From contig OZ010586.1 in assembly GCA_963932145.1 (NCBI GenBank), forward strand, positions 57,406,650-57,470,649: a stretch of 64,000 nt of DNA, in the 5' to 3' direction. The notes beneath the pieces are model-generated. The model searched no databases, had not been told where the DNA came from, and saw nothing but the letters and a program-made list of their open reading frames with translations. Every line of letters begins with the position of its first letter. Position 1 is the first letter of the stretch. This stretch comes from Acanthosepion lycidas. Lineage: Eukaryota > Mollusca > Cephalopoda > Sepiida > Sepiidae. Made by a program: the position numbers and the translations under genes. Of this stretch, positions 13,801 to 28,800 are shown in pieces.

Positions 13801-16800
13801 CAAGTAAAAGATTCTAAACAACTTGTAACCTTGTGTTATGAATATGAAAGAAAAGTAAATTCTATCAGATGCTTACAATACAATTTAGAAATAAAAACAA
13901 GAAAATTTTTCCCCAAAACACCATTCTATGCTTGAATGAACTGTCTACTCTGAAGCTGTCACACAGCAATTCACCCGGATTAATAATTGCATCATCTTCA
14001 GTGCTTCATCATTGTAAAAGAAATTTAAATTTTGGAATGCAAATAAGAACAGATTTCCTCTTCTGGAACAGATTGCCAATAAGATCATATGGACGCCTGT
14101 TAACAGCATAGATGCTGAACGTTCATTTTCTCAGTATAAACATTTACTCAATAAACAACATGAAAGTCATACCCCTGAGAAGACCAAGCAACTCAAAATG
14201 TTGTATTACAATGGAGATTTAGAGAAGAGATTAGAAAATTAGGTATTAAATTTTGAATTAATATGTCTATTAATTTGTTTTTTGATATTTTGTTAGAAAA
14301 ATTCAGTTATTATGATTAATTACTGTTTTGTAAAATTTTAGTCAAAATGTTTGACTTTATTCAGATATTTATTATTGATATTTAAGTTATTTGCTGTTGA
14401 TACTTTATATGTGATTTTTATATTATGAATCAATAATTATAAATCAATCTAAATACTTAAAAAACAAAAACAATTTGAATGTGTTCTTAAAGAAGGAAGC
14501 TGATTAAAAGTTCTACCTCAAAGATTATACACTGTAATATTCCATTGTTTTATTGTCTAATCATTTTACATTTTTTTTATTTTTACATATAATTTATTTT
14601 TGGACTTGGATTTCTAACATTTGTAGATATTTGCTATTTCTTTATATGCAATAATGTAGTGGAGACTTACCTCGGCAACCTAAAAGGGCCAGAGTAATGT
14701 ATATGTTTTGCAATGGAGTGTGGAGATGGCAAATTGGCGAGCTTCAGACTGAAGTTGAATCAGGCAGTGCTTCATGTGGGCAGAAGTGGTGGTGTCGCTT
14801 GTAGCCATTTTTATTGACCGGTTCTGGGCACTCAATGGCTGAGCAATGGCTGGGTCAGGTGCATAAAAGCACTGTAGGCTCATTTTTGATGAGGAATTGC
14901 ATACTTGAGATTGAGGAACGGACATTATTGTGGAATTGATTTGCCTATTGGACCTACTGGACTTGTAAACAGATTTTTTTTATTTATTTTTATTTTTTTA
15001 TTTGTGTGTACTTCTGACCAATTCTCACACAAGCTATTTCAGCTAGGCACGCATGGAAGACTTCTGTCTGCATCTTATGACCAATTGACCCGTGCTTGAC
15101 CACCGTTGGCATGGAACCTTTCTCCACTTCAGTCTTCGAAGGTTCTCATTTGAATATTTGCTACTACCACCAAGATCTGCACCTGCGGTTGGCTCCACCT
15201 GGGCTCACATCTTAGGCTTCCATGCCCACCACAGTGCCCTCCTACACAGCAACCACTCATCCATTTCCACGCCTTATTATTTTGGTCAAATATCATGCTG
15301 AAATCGGCACACAGATTTAGGTTTCCATCAGGAAAGTGCACTTCACCCGATCTAGTTAGGTGCACGCCTCCAAACTCCCTGATTGCATTGGTCCTGAGAA
15401 GATCAAATTCCAACAATCGTCTATCTACAATCAGGGCCTCAATAGTCACAAGACAAGCCTGCCCGATGCCCAACTTAATTTTGCCATAACCACGGCACTT
15501 CAAGGTCCTCCCATCAACTGTTAGAACTTCCACTTCCTTCTGCCTATAGCAGGCAGTTCTCGTTTTTTAATTGCTTGGGAAGAAGACTGGCACCAACATC
15601 CTCTTCCCTCCGGTGTTTCCCTGATATATGCACTCTGATGATATGATCTTGTTGCATTTAAAACACTGCATCTCACAGTGGGTCCTTTGCACTCTGTCCC
15701 CTCTGAATGCCTCTGCATACAGTCTCTGGCCATATGAGTAGGACCAGAGCACCTAAAGTAAATGACAACCCCTCCTTGTGAGTTAGTAGGAAGAACTTCT
15801 TTGTATATGTTTGTTGAATGATGTTTTTTTTTCAGTTTTAAAAATAATTATAGCATAATGCATTGCAGATTTCTCATAAAATACTATAAAAATAGAAAAA
15901 ATGAAATTTCCGAAAAGGTAAAAACAAGAAAAAAATGGAATTTACCAAAAGTGAAAACAGAATCAAGGAAAATTTGAAACGGAAAATCAGGGGAGCTAGA
16001 ATCAGAATACCATAAATTATACTAATATTTGTTTAACAAATCATATCTATGTGAAACATGATTAACTAATGAAAATCAAACAACACAAAATTAAAAATAG
16101 CAGAATTTTTCCTTCTTTTTCTCCATATCTCATTCACTGATGAAGCTTTAAGAAAAGTGAAACATGTTAGAGTGATAAATGTTTTCTATTTGTTCTTTAT
16201 CTTACCATATGTGTGTGTGTGTGTGTGTATAGATTTTAACATGAATTATCTCAAATTGATTGTTAAAATTTCTGGATAAGAATAAAAAAAAATATAGCAT
16301 ACCTCAAAGTTTATATAATATTGTAGTTGACTAATAAACTGGACCATTTTGGAACAAAGAACATGGCAAAGGTGCAATACTCCATTTAACTCTGGAAAAA
16401 TTAAGATAAAATTATAAAAAAATTATGAATTTAAATTCATTTATTATAAAAACAACAAATCCTAAATTTACATAAAATTGATAGTTTTTGTCTGATATGC
16501 TGGAAAGTTAACATTTGAAGCTTGCAAAAGTAACTCCATCTCAAAGGATATTGAGCTACAAAAGGAAGTAGGAAACACGTTTTTTTCCAACAGTTTAAAA
16601 TATATTAATGGTTGAATGCTACCTGAAGTTGTTTGCAAATAAAATATAAGAGAAGCTGGTGAAAACTTGAGATAGAAATGATAAGACGACAAACCAACAG
16701 GCAACCTATCAGACCAGAGTTGTAATTTATGTTTATTATGCAACTAAAAGTGGTATTTAAGACAAGGTACTTGAATACATTAACATTGTATAAAATATGT

Positions 16801-19800
16801 GTTGTTACCCACAGCTAAGGTTCCCATTCTATCAGTCACTCTTTCTCATCCACACTGTGGTTAAATTTTTGATCTAAGTCAAAACCTTGTCAAAACTGAA
16901 AGAATAGCTTCAGGATGGATGACCAACTCTGGTTTCTAGAAAGAATAACACTGAGTTTATCTGATAATGGTCACAATTAATAATAATTTTTTTTATAATT
17001 TTTCCAGCATTCATTTTTCTATCTATCAATCCAATTTAAAACCTCAGGATATTTTTTAATTTCTCATAAAACTAACTTCTATTTCATGAATGAAATGATT
17101 AATGATTGACAAATGGTTATCTCTTATTTTGTTCACTTAGAAAACTGTCTAGTTTATCTATCTGGTTTCACATTTGCTTTTTTTTAACCAAATTATCCAG
17201 AAGCACGTTTGACTGATTTCCACAGACATATTAATCTAACTTTTAGAATAACACATGGCCAGTTAAGAAATGCCACCTGAACTCTTGTCTAAGTCAATTC
17301 TCTTTTCCTTTGGCAGATATTTTCTTTCTGAGTGTGTGTGTGTGTGTGTGTGTGTCCCAGTTTAATTTCTGCTCAAATTTCATTTCCTCTTGGAAATTTC
17401 AATTTATGTAAGAAAACAGACCTCAAGGTACTTCTGGTGGCTGGTTAAAATAGAGTTATCTTGATAGATTAATATGAAAAGTCTAGGTAGCTATTCTAGA
17501 TAATTTTGATTTTACCAGAGAATTTGTTCTTCATATACTTTTATACAAATAAAATAGTAAAGAGACTTATATTTTTAACAAAGTATCTGTCTATATTTCT
17601 GAGATGAGGTATGTATGCTCCAGCCTTCATCAGGTGGTTGGAATATCGAACTGAACTCTTTATTTCGCTCACTGGGGTAGACTGTTCTAGTTCCACGTGC
17701 CATGTTTAATGGATGTCAGTTATCAGTCATCTCCTGTTAATTACCCTCTCCAAGTTCTCCACCACCTTAACCGGTTATTGAACTCACACTCTTTGGGTCC
17801 TGGCACTGGATCTAACTAACGCCTTTATCCACTGTGCCATGTGTCCTTGAAGACATCTGTGTATGAATTTCTGGGTATTATAGACCTAATGTCTTCAGCA
17901 ACCATTTTTACCAGTGCTCATATTGCAATTTTTGTTGTTATTATAGCTTTTCTCTAGCACTCCTTATTACTGGTTCCCATATTCATTTCTATGCTTGGTT
18001 GGCTCAGGAGATTTTTGTGGTCTAGCATATGTGCTAATTCCTTAAGTTTACAATTTTTCCAATGATGTTCTTTGTCTATGATCTCAACCTGATCCCACAG
18101 AAGGCAGTGATCTCCCTTTTCTCTCCATATGTGGTCAACCACGCCTGATTTTTCCACTTCCCCTCGTGTTACAGCTTTCTGTTGTTCTTGAAGCCTTACC
18201 TTAAGGGGGCGGCCCATCTCCCCTTTATATTTCTTTCCGCAGCTTCACGGGACAGCGTATACAGTCATGTATTTAGTCATGTTCTCCTTTATGGAGGGGA
18301 GGTCTTACTTGGGAGAGATATCTGCAAAGTGTTGTCCAGCTTTTGAAGGTTGTCCTGATGTTACAATGGCTGAACGTTGTAATAAATATGGCGACAAAGG
18401 TGAGGATAATAGTCCGAATAATGTAAATAGTGTACATAATACCTCATTTCAGAAATATAGACAAATGCTGAAGTATCGGTATGGACCTGATACACCGAAA
18501 ATATGGAGACAAATTGAAAAATCTTACCAGAAACTGGCACGAATATTGAACTATCTGACATTCCTACACCAATGCAGATATCTTCAACACATCCCTTCAG
18601 GTTTGGCACCAAGACTTATTGTCAGTTCAAGGAGAGTCTGTCTGGTCACAGAAAAGTGAGACACGCCCTTGTCTGAGAGAAAATCCAGTACAATCGTAGG
18701 ATAAAACAGAGACTACAAGCTCATATCTCCCAGAGGCTCGAGGATTTCTTCAACAGAATTACCAATGAAGAAGACCAGAGAAGGATCCAAAATGACCTAG
18801 ATAAATCCTTCAGTCATGAATTCAATGTAGTCAAGGCTTGCCAAGTACAAAAATTAAACAGATTGAAAGATCAGAAGGTGACACACAAGATCCATCACCC
18901 ACCAGTGAAAGCAGTAATGAACATCAACCTATATCAGCTGAGTGCTTCTGAGGAGTCAGTAGTGAATAAAGGTCTCAACTTCACCAAAACCATCAGGCAA
19001 GTGCCATACTTGGACACCATTGCCAGAGTCAAGGAGGTGGCCTTGAACTTCTCTCAGGCTCAGGTGGATGAATTAAGATGGAAGGTGAGACAGATCTTGG
19101 AGAAGGCCAAGCCACCCAGGTCAAACATCATGAAACTGGAGAGGATGGCGATCGGATCCCTACAGAGGAACGAAAACATCATCATACTACCGGCTGACAA
19201 AGGCAACGCGACTGTAGTGATGGACAGATCAGATTATACAAGAAAGCTTGAACACCTCATTAGCAATGGTAGCTATAGCAAAGTAAAAAAGGATACAACG
19301 AAAACAGAATGCAACTGTCACATATACTAATCAAGAACAAGGATCACTTTGCACCTAAGATGTATAGACAGTTATCGCAGTGTTACACCAAGCTATCTCA
19401 TGTGTATGGTCTCCATAAGATTCACAAAGACAGTATTCTGCTCAGGCTGATTGTTAGTTGCCAAGGCTGTGTGTGCCACCCCCTGAGTCACTTTCTTGTA
19501 GATATAACTGACCCATTGATTGGAAAGTCATATGTCCCAAACTCTGCCCACTTCATGGAAATAATCAAAGATGCTCCCATCCTATCCAATCAGATGGTGA
19601 GCTTGGATTTGGAGAATGGATCAGTACTCCAATAGATAATCTGATGGCAATGTTGACTTTCTGTACACAAAGAACACACTTCGGAATGGGATCACACATA
19701 TATCAACAGGATGAGGGCTTAGCAATGGGCTCACCATTACCACCAGCAATGGCGAATATATACATGGAATACTTTGAGGAAATGGCATTAGAATCTATAT

Positions 19801-22800
19801 CTCTAAAGCCAACTATATGGTTAAGGTACGTAGATGACATCTTCATACTCTGGCCACACCAGGAAAATGTTCAGGTTCTACTGGACCATGTGAACTCAAT
19901 AAGACCTCCAATACAATTCATGATGGAGAAAGAGAGTAACAACACATTCCCATTCCTGGATGTTCTAATATCTCAAACAGAGCATGGGTTCAAGACATCC
20001 GTATACCATAAACCGACATTCACCAGACAGTACCTCAATTTCAATTCCCACCAACCATACAGCATAAAGAAAGGGATCGTCCGCTGCTTACAACACCGAG
20101 CAAAAGTCATAAGTGACGACCCAGAGACATTAGATAAAGAATTGGTCAGTATAAGGGGTACCCTACAACTACCCTGGGTACATGGCAGCATCCCCAATAA
20201 ACTGGGACAGGCGGGTACAAGAAGAGGACAACAACACTCAGAAAACAGTCTGCCTGCCTTATGTGAAGGGGTTATCAGAGAAAATACAAAGGATCTGCAG
20301 TTCATATAACATCAGGACAATCTTCAAAAGCTGGACGTCACTTCACAGATATCTCTCTCGAGTAAGAACCCCCCACCCCATAGAGGAGAACATGACTAAA
20401 GACTGTGTGTATGCTATCCCGTGCATCGACAGAAAGAAATATAAAGGGGAGACAGGCTGCCCCCTTAATGTAAGGCTTCAAGAACAACAGAAAGCTGTAA
20501 CATGAGAGGAAGTGGAAAAATCAGGCGTGGCTGACCACATATGGAGAGAAGAGGGAGATCACTGCCCTCTGTGGGATCAGGTTGAGATCGTAGACAAAGA
20601 ACATCATTGGAAAATTCGTAAACTTAAGGAATCAGCACATATGCTAGGCCACAAAAATCTCCTGAGCTGACCAAGCATAGAAATGAATATGGGAACCAGT
20701 AATAAGGAGTGCCAGAGAAAAGCGATAACAACAACAAAAATTGCAATATGAGCACTGGTAAAAATGGTTGCTGAAGACATTAGGTTTATAATACCCAGAC
20801 ATTCATACCCAGATGTCTTCAAGGACACATGTGGATAAAGGCATTAGTTAAATCCAGTAACAGCACCCAGAGTGTGAGTTCAATAACCGGTTAAGGTGGT
20901 GGAGAACTTGGAGAGGGTAATTAACAGGAGATAACTGATAACTGACATCCATTAGACATGGCACGTGGAACTAGAACAGACTACCCCAGTGAGCGAAATT
21001 TTTTTTTTTTTTTTTGGGTCTTGTCACTGGATCTAACCAAAGAGTGTGAGTTCAATACCCAGTTAAGGCAGTGGAGAACTTTCAGAGGGAAAATTAACAG
21101 GAGTTAACTGATAACTGACACCCATTAAACACGGCATGTGGAACTACCCCAGTGAGCAAAATAAAGGGTTCAGTTCGACATTCCAACCACCTGATGAAGG
21201 CTGGAGCATACAACAGCCGAAATGTAATAAATATGGCGACAAAGATGAGGACAATAGTCCGAATAATGTAAATAGTGTAGAATTTAAAAGTTTAATTTAA
21301 GTAGGTAGGTAAAGTAAGACAAAATATTCATAACAATTTCAATTACATTTCAACAGGCATCAAACATTTTCCAGAGTTTTTGTCGACTTAATTTCTTACT
21401 ATATCTAATATGACATGATTTTCAAAATGTTAACAATGAAAATTTTAAGAAGGGCAAATTTCTGTCACTTTTGTGATTCATTTTTAATTTGCAAATAATT
21501 AGAGTCTAAGAATGGAATTAAAATTTTTTTGCATGGCAGAGAAAAAAAACTAGAGAAATTTCATCAGTGAACTATGGTGATTTGACAGTCACTGCAGTTT
21601 CATGAAATTAAAAACAAATTACACTCTGGCTATAACCCAACAGTCATTTTTTCTGATACTACACTCTTTAAAATTATCATTTTAATAGGAAATGAGTAGG
21701 TTTAGTACATATCAAAATTATTTTTGCCATTTTCATGTTCAGTCATGCATTATATCAAAGAGTTATTTTTATACTGTTTGCACTTTGTTTATTTTCACAT
21801 TCTTTTTTAATGGATTCCCACATTGTATTATTTTCACCTGAAGAAGGATGAACTGTGAAAAAGAACAGACAACCAAAGTGAGAAGATTACAAAAAAAAAT
21901 CATATATTGAATATTTACATTATTTACAAACTTTTCTTATCAGTATCATTCTGTTTCAGCTGTTGTGCCCTCCAGTCTTCTTCAAGTATCTGTCAATCTG
22001 AATAACCTTAAGGGAATTTTCAACAGAACCCTTTATTTAATATATGGGGGATGGAGTGGGGTAGATTGTTCAAAGAAACAAATGGTTCATCTCAGAGAAC
22101 ATAATGGCTAAAACAATCTGATAATAACAACAAAGATGAGGACATTGTAAATAATAACTTTGCATCCCAGAAATTAAAACAAAAATTGAATAATATTCTT
22201 TGATTTGTTCCAGTGCCTCATTAAAGTAGATGAAGAATTGGAAGAAATACAAAAATATATATATATATACTTAGGACCGGTAGTAACATTAAAGAAAGAC
22301 TACAAAAATGAAATAAATTGACAAATAATATTAAATAAAATGATATAAAAGAAAATTTAATTAAAATAAAGAGAAAATGAGAAGTACAGCAGACTGGGTT
22401 ACAACTTGATTGGCTGAGAACTGCCATGGAGACAAGTGGGCTGCAAATGATTTTACCTTAGTTTTAAGCAACTGGTGTCTTGTGACAACCAACAGTAAAA
22501 TCTAGATGTGAGATTATCAAAGCAATCAACTGTTTTCCACAGTTAGAGGAAAGAGGGGAAATAAATAAGTAAATATTTCAGGAATCAAGTGATACTTGGC
22601 CAAAAGCTAGGGAATTCTGGCTGAGGACCTATATAGCCACATGGGAGTGACAAACCATCTATTTTGATGCAGAGATGTGCAGAGGGGCAGTGAGAGCAAG
22701 TTGGTATCAAGGCAGAGGTATTAAAGCGAGATTTAATCAGAGACATAATTCTCATTGGTCAGAGAGTAGATACATTACTTTGTTGTGAGAGAAGACAGAG

Positions 22801-25800
22801 GTAGTAGTGAAGATATGAGCTACCTACCCAAAAACAGCACCAGGTGAATCCATGAATATTGAAAAAAAAAAAAAAAAAGAGTTTTGTGTTTTCTTTTCTC
22901 ACTGTGGTGATATTTTACCTTCTGTTTCCTTGTTGTATATATACCAGACCTTTCCCAATTTTTGTTCACATTGACAGAGATAGGAATCAAAATGTATAGT
23001 TTAGTAAAACTGACCAAGAGCTGGGAAAGGTCATTATCTTGCAGTAGTAGACTAAAGGTATTAATGATATACTGAATATTGTATTAAATTGATATATTAT
23101 TTTCTACATTTACAGAAAACTTTCATAAGCAATATGAAAGAATGTGCTGCACAATTAAAGAGGTTTAATGAAGTTGACATCTGATGATAAAATTAAACAT
23201 TCACAAGCACTTTGAAAATTATAGATCTTGAGGAAAAAATGATCAATAAAAGTCAATGTTTAAAATGTTAATCTTCACCTAAAAATAATTAAATGCCTAA
23301 TATTCTTTATCTAATGACTTACCTGGTAACTGCCTGTAGCTTTTAGCATTTGATATAAGATCCTTCCAGACTGTAGCTAAAATGTACTCCATCCGTTTAG
23401 CTCTCCATAGAAAATTGAATGTTCTTAAATACATTATGACACACTCATCATAAAATACCTGAAAAATTATAAAATAAAATTAAATTCTCATCTCTATTGA
23501 ATGCAGTTTTTAAATAATTTGCAGTCCTAAAATCTATCAATTTATTCTCAATTGAAGCTGAAATTTGTGAATTTTGTTAAAAAATTTTGTTTTGAAAATA
23601 AAATCTGAATAAAGTTGATTATCATAAAAAAATTCAATAACTTTTATACAAATTAGGAATACAACCATTCCAAAATTTTTACAACTAATGTATATGAACT
23701 AAATTGTTTTAGATAAAAACGGGACATACAAGCCTGTTACCAGATTGTTTAAAGTGGTGGGAGGTGGCAGCCTTTAAGTCAAAGGGGCTGTGAGTATCAA
23801 TTTGTACACTAAAATTAGTTCACATCATTTTCGCCAGTGATTTTGTGGGGAGATAGGACTTCCTTGGCAATATATCCCATTATCAATTTTGTTAACTTAT
23901 TTTGCTAAATGCCATTTAGGCTACATAAAAAAAACACTAATTAAAATAACTAAAATAAGCACCTAACATTAAAAATTCATGAAGTTATTGGCTCATTTTT
24001 TTTCTTCACAAAATATAATTGACATACAGGGAGAGAATTCAAATTTCAAATCTATTTTTTAAAAACAAAAATGAGTATAATTTGCACAAACTGATTGCTG
24101 CAAATTAATTATAAGTAACTTGCATTAATTTCTAAATTTTAAGATCGATAAGTGTTTATTTTAGGTACCACCAAAATGGATGTGTTTTTCCAAAATGAAA
24201 CCAATATTGCTACCATGTTTTAAAAAATTTGCAAAAATCAGTGAATTATGTTTCAAAGATTTTGCAGTACTCCTTTATTAATGAGTGAATTGAATAGGTT
24301 TATTTAATTAAAAAACATTGTGGAAATATTTTTGGAAGGTTAGTTTCACCTCACCTTTTTGATATCTTACATGTACATTTTAAGTGTGTGTAGGGGGTGC
24401 TGTATAAAGAAAAATCCCTGAAGATGTTATTTCAGTAAAAGATTTATGCAATATCAAGTTTGAACATATGGAAAATTCATCCTGAACCTCACCAAAAATA
24501 GTTCCAGTAAAACTAAAAATTAAATTTTTCTGGCAGTTGATGCTTACATAATTTAATAAAACACATTTTCTTTCAGATTGGACTTAAAAAAAAAAAAAAT
24601 AATACTTAATATTTACTTTTAAAAAAATTAATTGTAATTTTTGAGTGCAATTTAAAAATTCATCCCATTGCTATTTGTAACAAAAGTTTCTTTTATTAAA
24701 TAAAGACATGTTTGAAAAAACAAAAAATGTAAAGTTTAATGCTATTTTCGAGTGTGAAAATTTTTTAAAAAGAATTAAAATTTTTTTTGTTTCATTTTAG
24801 CAACTGTTAGATTATTTTTTGTGTTGATGTTCAAAAGGAAATAATTCTGAATTACTGCCTTTGACTACTCTTCCCCATTGGAAGAATAATATATGATAAT
24901 TCAGTAACTCTTACATTTAAAATAATTAAAAAATATTGATTGCAATATTTTACGATATAAAACAGGTAAGAAAATAATAAAATCAACAAATTAAACTCAA
25001 AAGTATTATTTCACTAGTTTTTAATACTTTCTTTATACTTCTAATGTAATATAAAAAATAAAATCATTCATTCTACTAAGTATAATAAAAGCATATAGAA
25101 TTAAAAAAAATATATTTTTAAACTACTAGTTATACAAGGTTAAAGATAATTAATTTTTTAAACATAAATACCAATTTCTTTATTATTGCACTGCTGATGT
25201 TCCATATTTCTTTAACTTTTATTTTAATTTTTCATGTTTTTTAGTCAGGGGTAAAATTGTTTGACTTATGACATCACAGCCATAAATATTATTTTCATTA
25301 TATTTTAATTAAAAGTAAGCATTACTTTTACAAAATCCAGTTAGTCAATCCTTAAATTTACTAATTGACTTGGAAACACATCTATAAGACAAATATTGGA
25401 TTTTTAAATTTGTTTATATTTTCTGTCTATAATGGTGGTTCAATGAGTGACAAGTGAATATGCCAATGTTTTAAAAATGCCTTAAAATTTCATGTACATT
25501 GGAAATTATTTTTTCTAGATTAGTGTTAGGCTATTTAAATTATTTAAAATTAAGAATTTAAGGAAATTCACTCACAGTTTTTATGGGTCCATCAACATGA
25601 TAATAAAGACTGAAAACATCCCATCCTGTATCACCAAAGGAAACCTTGAGAAAGATAAAATCTATTATTTATTTATGTGCATACACATAAATATACAAGG
25701 TAATAGGTTTAAAAAAAAAATTATTAAACCAAAATCTTAAATAAAATAGTGATATGATGCTCTTGAGATTTATTACAGCAACATAATATAAACATCATGT

Positions 25801-28800
25801 ATTTGGTAATAACTGACTAATACTAAATGGAAATAGATTAGATATCTCTAGACATGGCCAGCAAAAAAAGAACAATCTACTCCTGTAAATTAAAGAGTTC
25901 AGTTCAAAATTCCCTGAATGTTACCCAGATTGACAAGCACCTTATGAAGGCCGGAGGGCACAACAGCTGGAACATGATAATAGCAACAAAAGATGAGGAT
26001 AATAGTCTGCACATTAGAGATGGGCGGTTTAACCAAAAAAATCTTTTTTCAGTTTCATCTTCACACCGTAAAACTGCATCAAAATTTTTTACGAAACTGA
26101 AATCTTTCTTTTTTTTATTTGTTTTTTTTTAAAGTGCTGAGTGATCATTTTCAAAGAAACCCTATTGAAAAAGACTTTCAGATGTTAATAAAATTAAATT
26201 TTATCAACATTTATATACCATTGTAAGAGAAAAAGATTGAACAAAAATATGTTAAAAATATTGAACTGACTAGTTTTAGGAAATAAATGTGAAATCTATT
26301 TGTTTACAAAAGAAATGAAGAAAAAAAAGGAAATACAACAGATATGACAGTTAAAAATCATAATCTTTTCAAACAGAAAAAAAAGGAAATACAACATGAT
26401 GTCTGAAATCTATTTGTTTCATTTAAAAAAAAAAAAAAAACTTTTTGCAGTAAAATTAATTTAAAAACAAAATAGCGAATAAAAAAAAAAAAAAAAAAAA
26501 AAAAAATAGATGTCAGTTTCATCTTAATGTTAAATTTTAATTTTATGAAGTTGAATTTTTTTTTTTTAAGAAGGGTAATTGTTTTCTAATAAACCAGAAT
26601 ACCATTCAAAAAATAAAGTTTTTGCAAACAAGAAAAATGAATGAAAATATTTTTTTTTTATAAATGAATGTTTTTTTATGTAGGTGCATTACCTAAATTA
26701 GATATTAAGATTAATTATTATTTCACTTTTAAAATGTGTATATTTCCAAATATGCAAGTCTCTAATGTAAAATTGTTTGTTTTCTACAAATAAAATTATC
26801 TTTCTATGTAGCGAATATACCTAAAATTAGATATTAAAAAAATAAAGTAAGTTTTTATATCTGTATATTTTCAAAACTGCAATTCATTTTTTTAAAAAGT
26901 AAAAATTATTCATTTTTAGTCACTAGTTAGTGTCAGACAGTGTAGTTTCAATAATTTGAAAGTTCCTTTACCACACATTTATTACTAACAGTTGCTTTTA
27001 CTTTTTTTTTTGTTTACTTTATAATTTTTGAAGGAGTTTGATTCCTCGGGTCAGAGAAGAAATCTGTTTAAGATGTCTTCTAATTGAGTGTACAATTTCA
27101 AGAATATTGATAAAGATTGGCTACTTGTTACTTTGATTTTCCAAAACAAAGTATGATGTAAAATTTAGTCTCAAAATAAAACAAAAAAACAACTTATTTT
27201 GCATTTTCAGCCATTCAAAGCAAAATACCGTTTTAACTCACTGTAAAAAATAATTCATTGAAAAAGCACATACAAATTACATATTTAGAACGAGCATCTT
27301 ATTTTCTTTCCAGCCATATGAATATTTTTAAGATTGGACCATAAATACACAAGAAATTGTGATTTGAATGAAGTAAGTTGCAAATTTATCAATCTCAAAC
27401 GAAATCAGATATCAACTGGAAATGCTCTCATTACACAAGAAAATTAATGGCTTCCTTAGAAAGCAAAAATACTAAATTAAAAACCAAATTGAAAACCGCA
27501 GTATCAAGAAAAAAAAACGGAAACCGGTATCGAAACAAATTGCCAAGCCGACCAACTCTACTGCAAATAAATAATGATAAATCCTCATCCCAGAAATTCA
27601 GATAGATACTCATGGCATCTGTCAACTAAATAACAGTTCAAGTCCTATGCATGTGAAAATATAAACAAATAGCAAAGTCATACAAATTCAAGTATTATTA
27701 GATACAATACAGTATAGGTTAACAGATAAAATTGTAAAATACCTATTTTAAGGCAAATATACTCATATAATGTGTACAACTTACAATACAATTCAATGGC
27801 TGGGTGCTGAAAAGTTCTTGGCTTGATCCACTTCCCAAAATCAGTACTCTGATGTTTAGTCATTGAAATATTGATTTTAGGAAGTAGATCAAATCAGGAA
27901 CTTTTCAATACTGTCTGATAACAAACAATAGTTTGAATAGGAATTAAAAATTGAACCTCCATCATTTTAACATCCAAACGGTCCAAAATGTCACTGTCAT
28001 CAAATTGTGCATTTGTAGCTCGTATTGCAGCTTCCAAAATTCCAGTGAGGTTATGAGGATACAATGTATTTGCAGGTTTAGCTAATTCCTTCCTGTCAAC
28101 AAAAATATTAAAGTTGTGAATTAAAATAAAATTATAACAAAACTACATTTCAAACATTCTTCTTAATACAACAGTAACATTCAAAAAACAAAAAACAAAA
28201 ACTAATACTTACTGAAGCAGAGTCATTAAATGAGTAATAAAATCTCCTTGGCCAAAAAGAAGATATCGACGAAGAGCCTGTTACAAATAAATTAAAACAC
28301 TCACAATGAATAAATATAAAATATTTAATTAACAAAAAGTATTGATTAAAAAATTAAAACAGTGCCCATAGAAGTTATAGAAAGGCTATGCTAATAAAAA
28401 AACTTTTAAAATAGTTTGAAAGTGTGATTGAAAATTTGATTATCTTGAAGAAAGCAATAAAACAAAAGTACTTTTCTTTTTCTTGATCATGTGTTTTGAA
28501 ATTAGAATTTTATCAGAAAAAAATCAGAATGAAAAATCTTTTAACAGTTGTATTTCTCATCACAGAAAAATAAAAAGGTTAAATCAAAAACTTCCATGCA
28601 CTTTGGGGTTAATTTAAAGATATTTTTATGTTGAACTCAGTTATAAATTTTCTCTTTTTCTAATGATAAAGACATATTGTATAATTTAAAACATAATGAC
28701 AATCATCATGTAACTAATTTTTTTTTCTTTGAAGATTTTTCAATGTATTCATTTTCTAAAATGCAACCGAGTCATTCCATGTTAAATCAACAAGTCTGAC

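Noticed and set aside
17797-17845. Functional tRNA gene
   Set aside because: A/B-box-like sequences are present, but the acceptor and anticodon stems do not fold. It is part of the Penelope/SINE module.
21838-21860. CTGAAGA...GAAA as another hammerhead core
   Set aside because: No stem can be formed between the two boxes, so the match is likely chance.
26007-26030. TAGAGATGGGC start resembling a hAT terminus
   Set aside because: No matching inverted terminus or 8-bp duplication was found within the intron.
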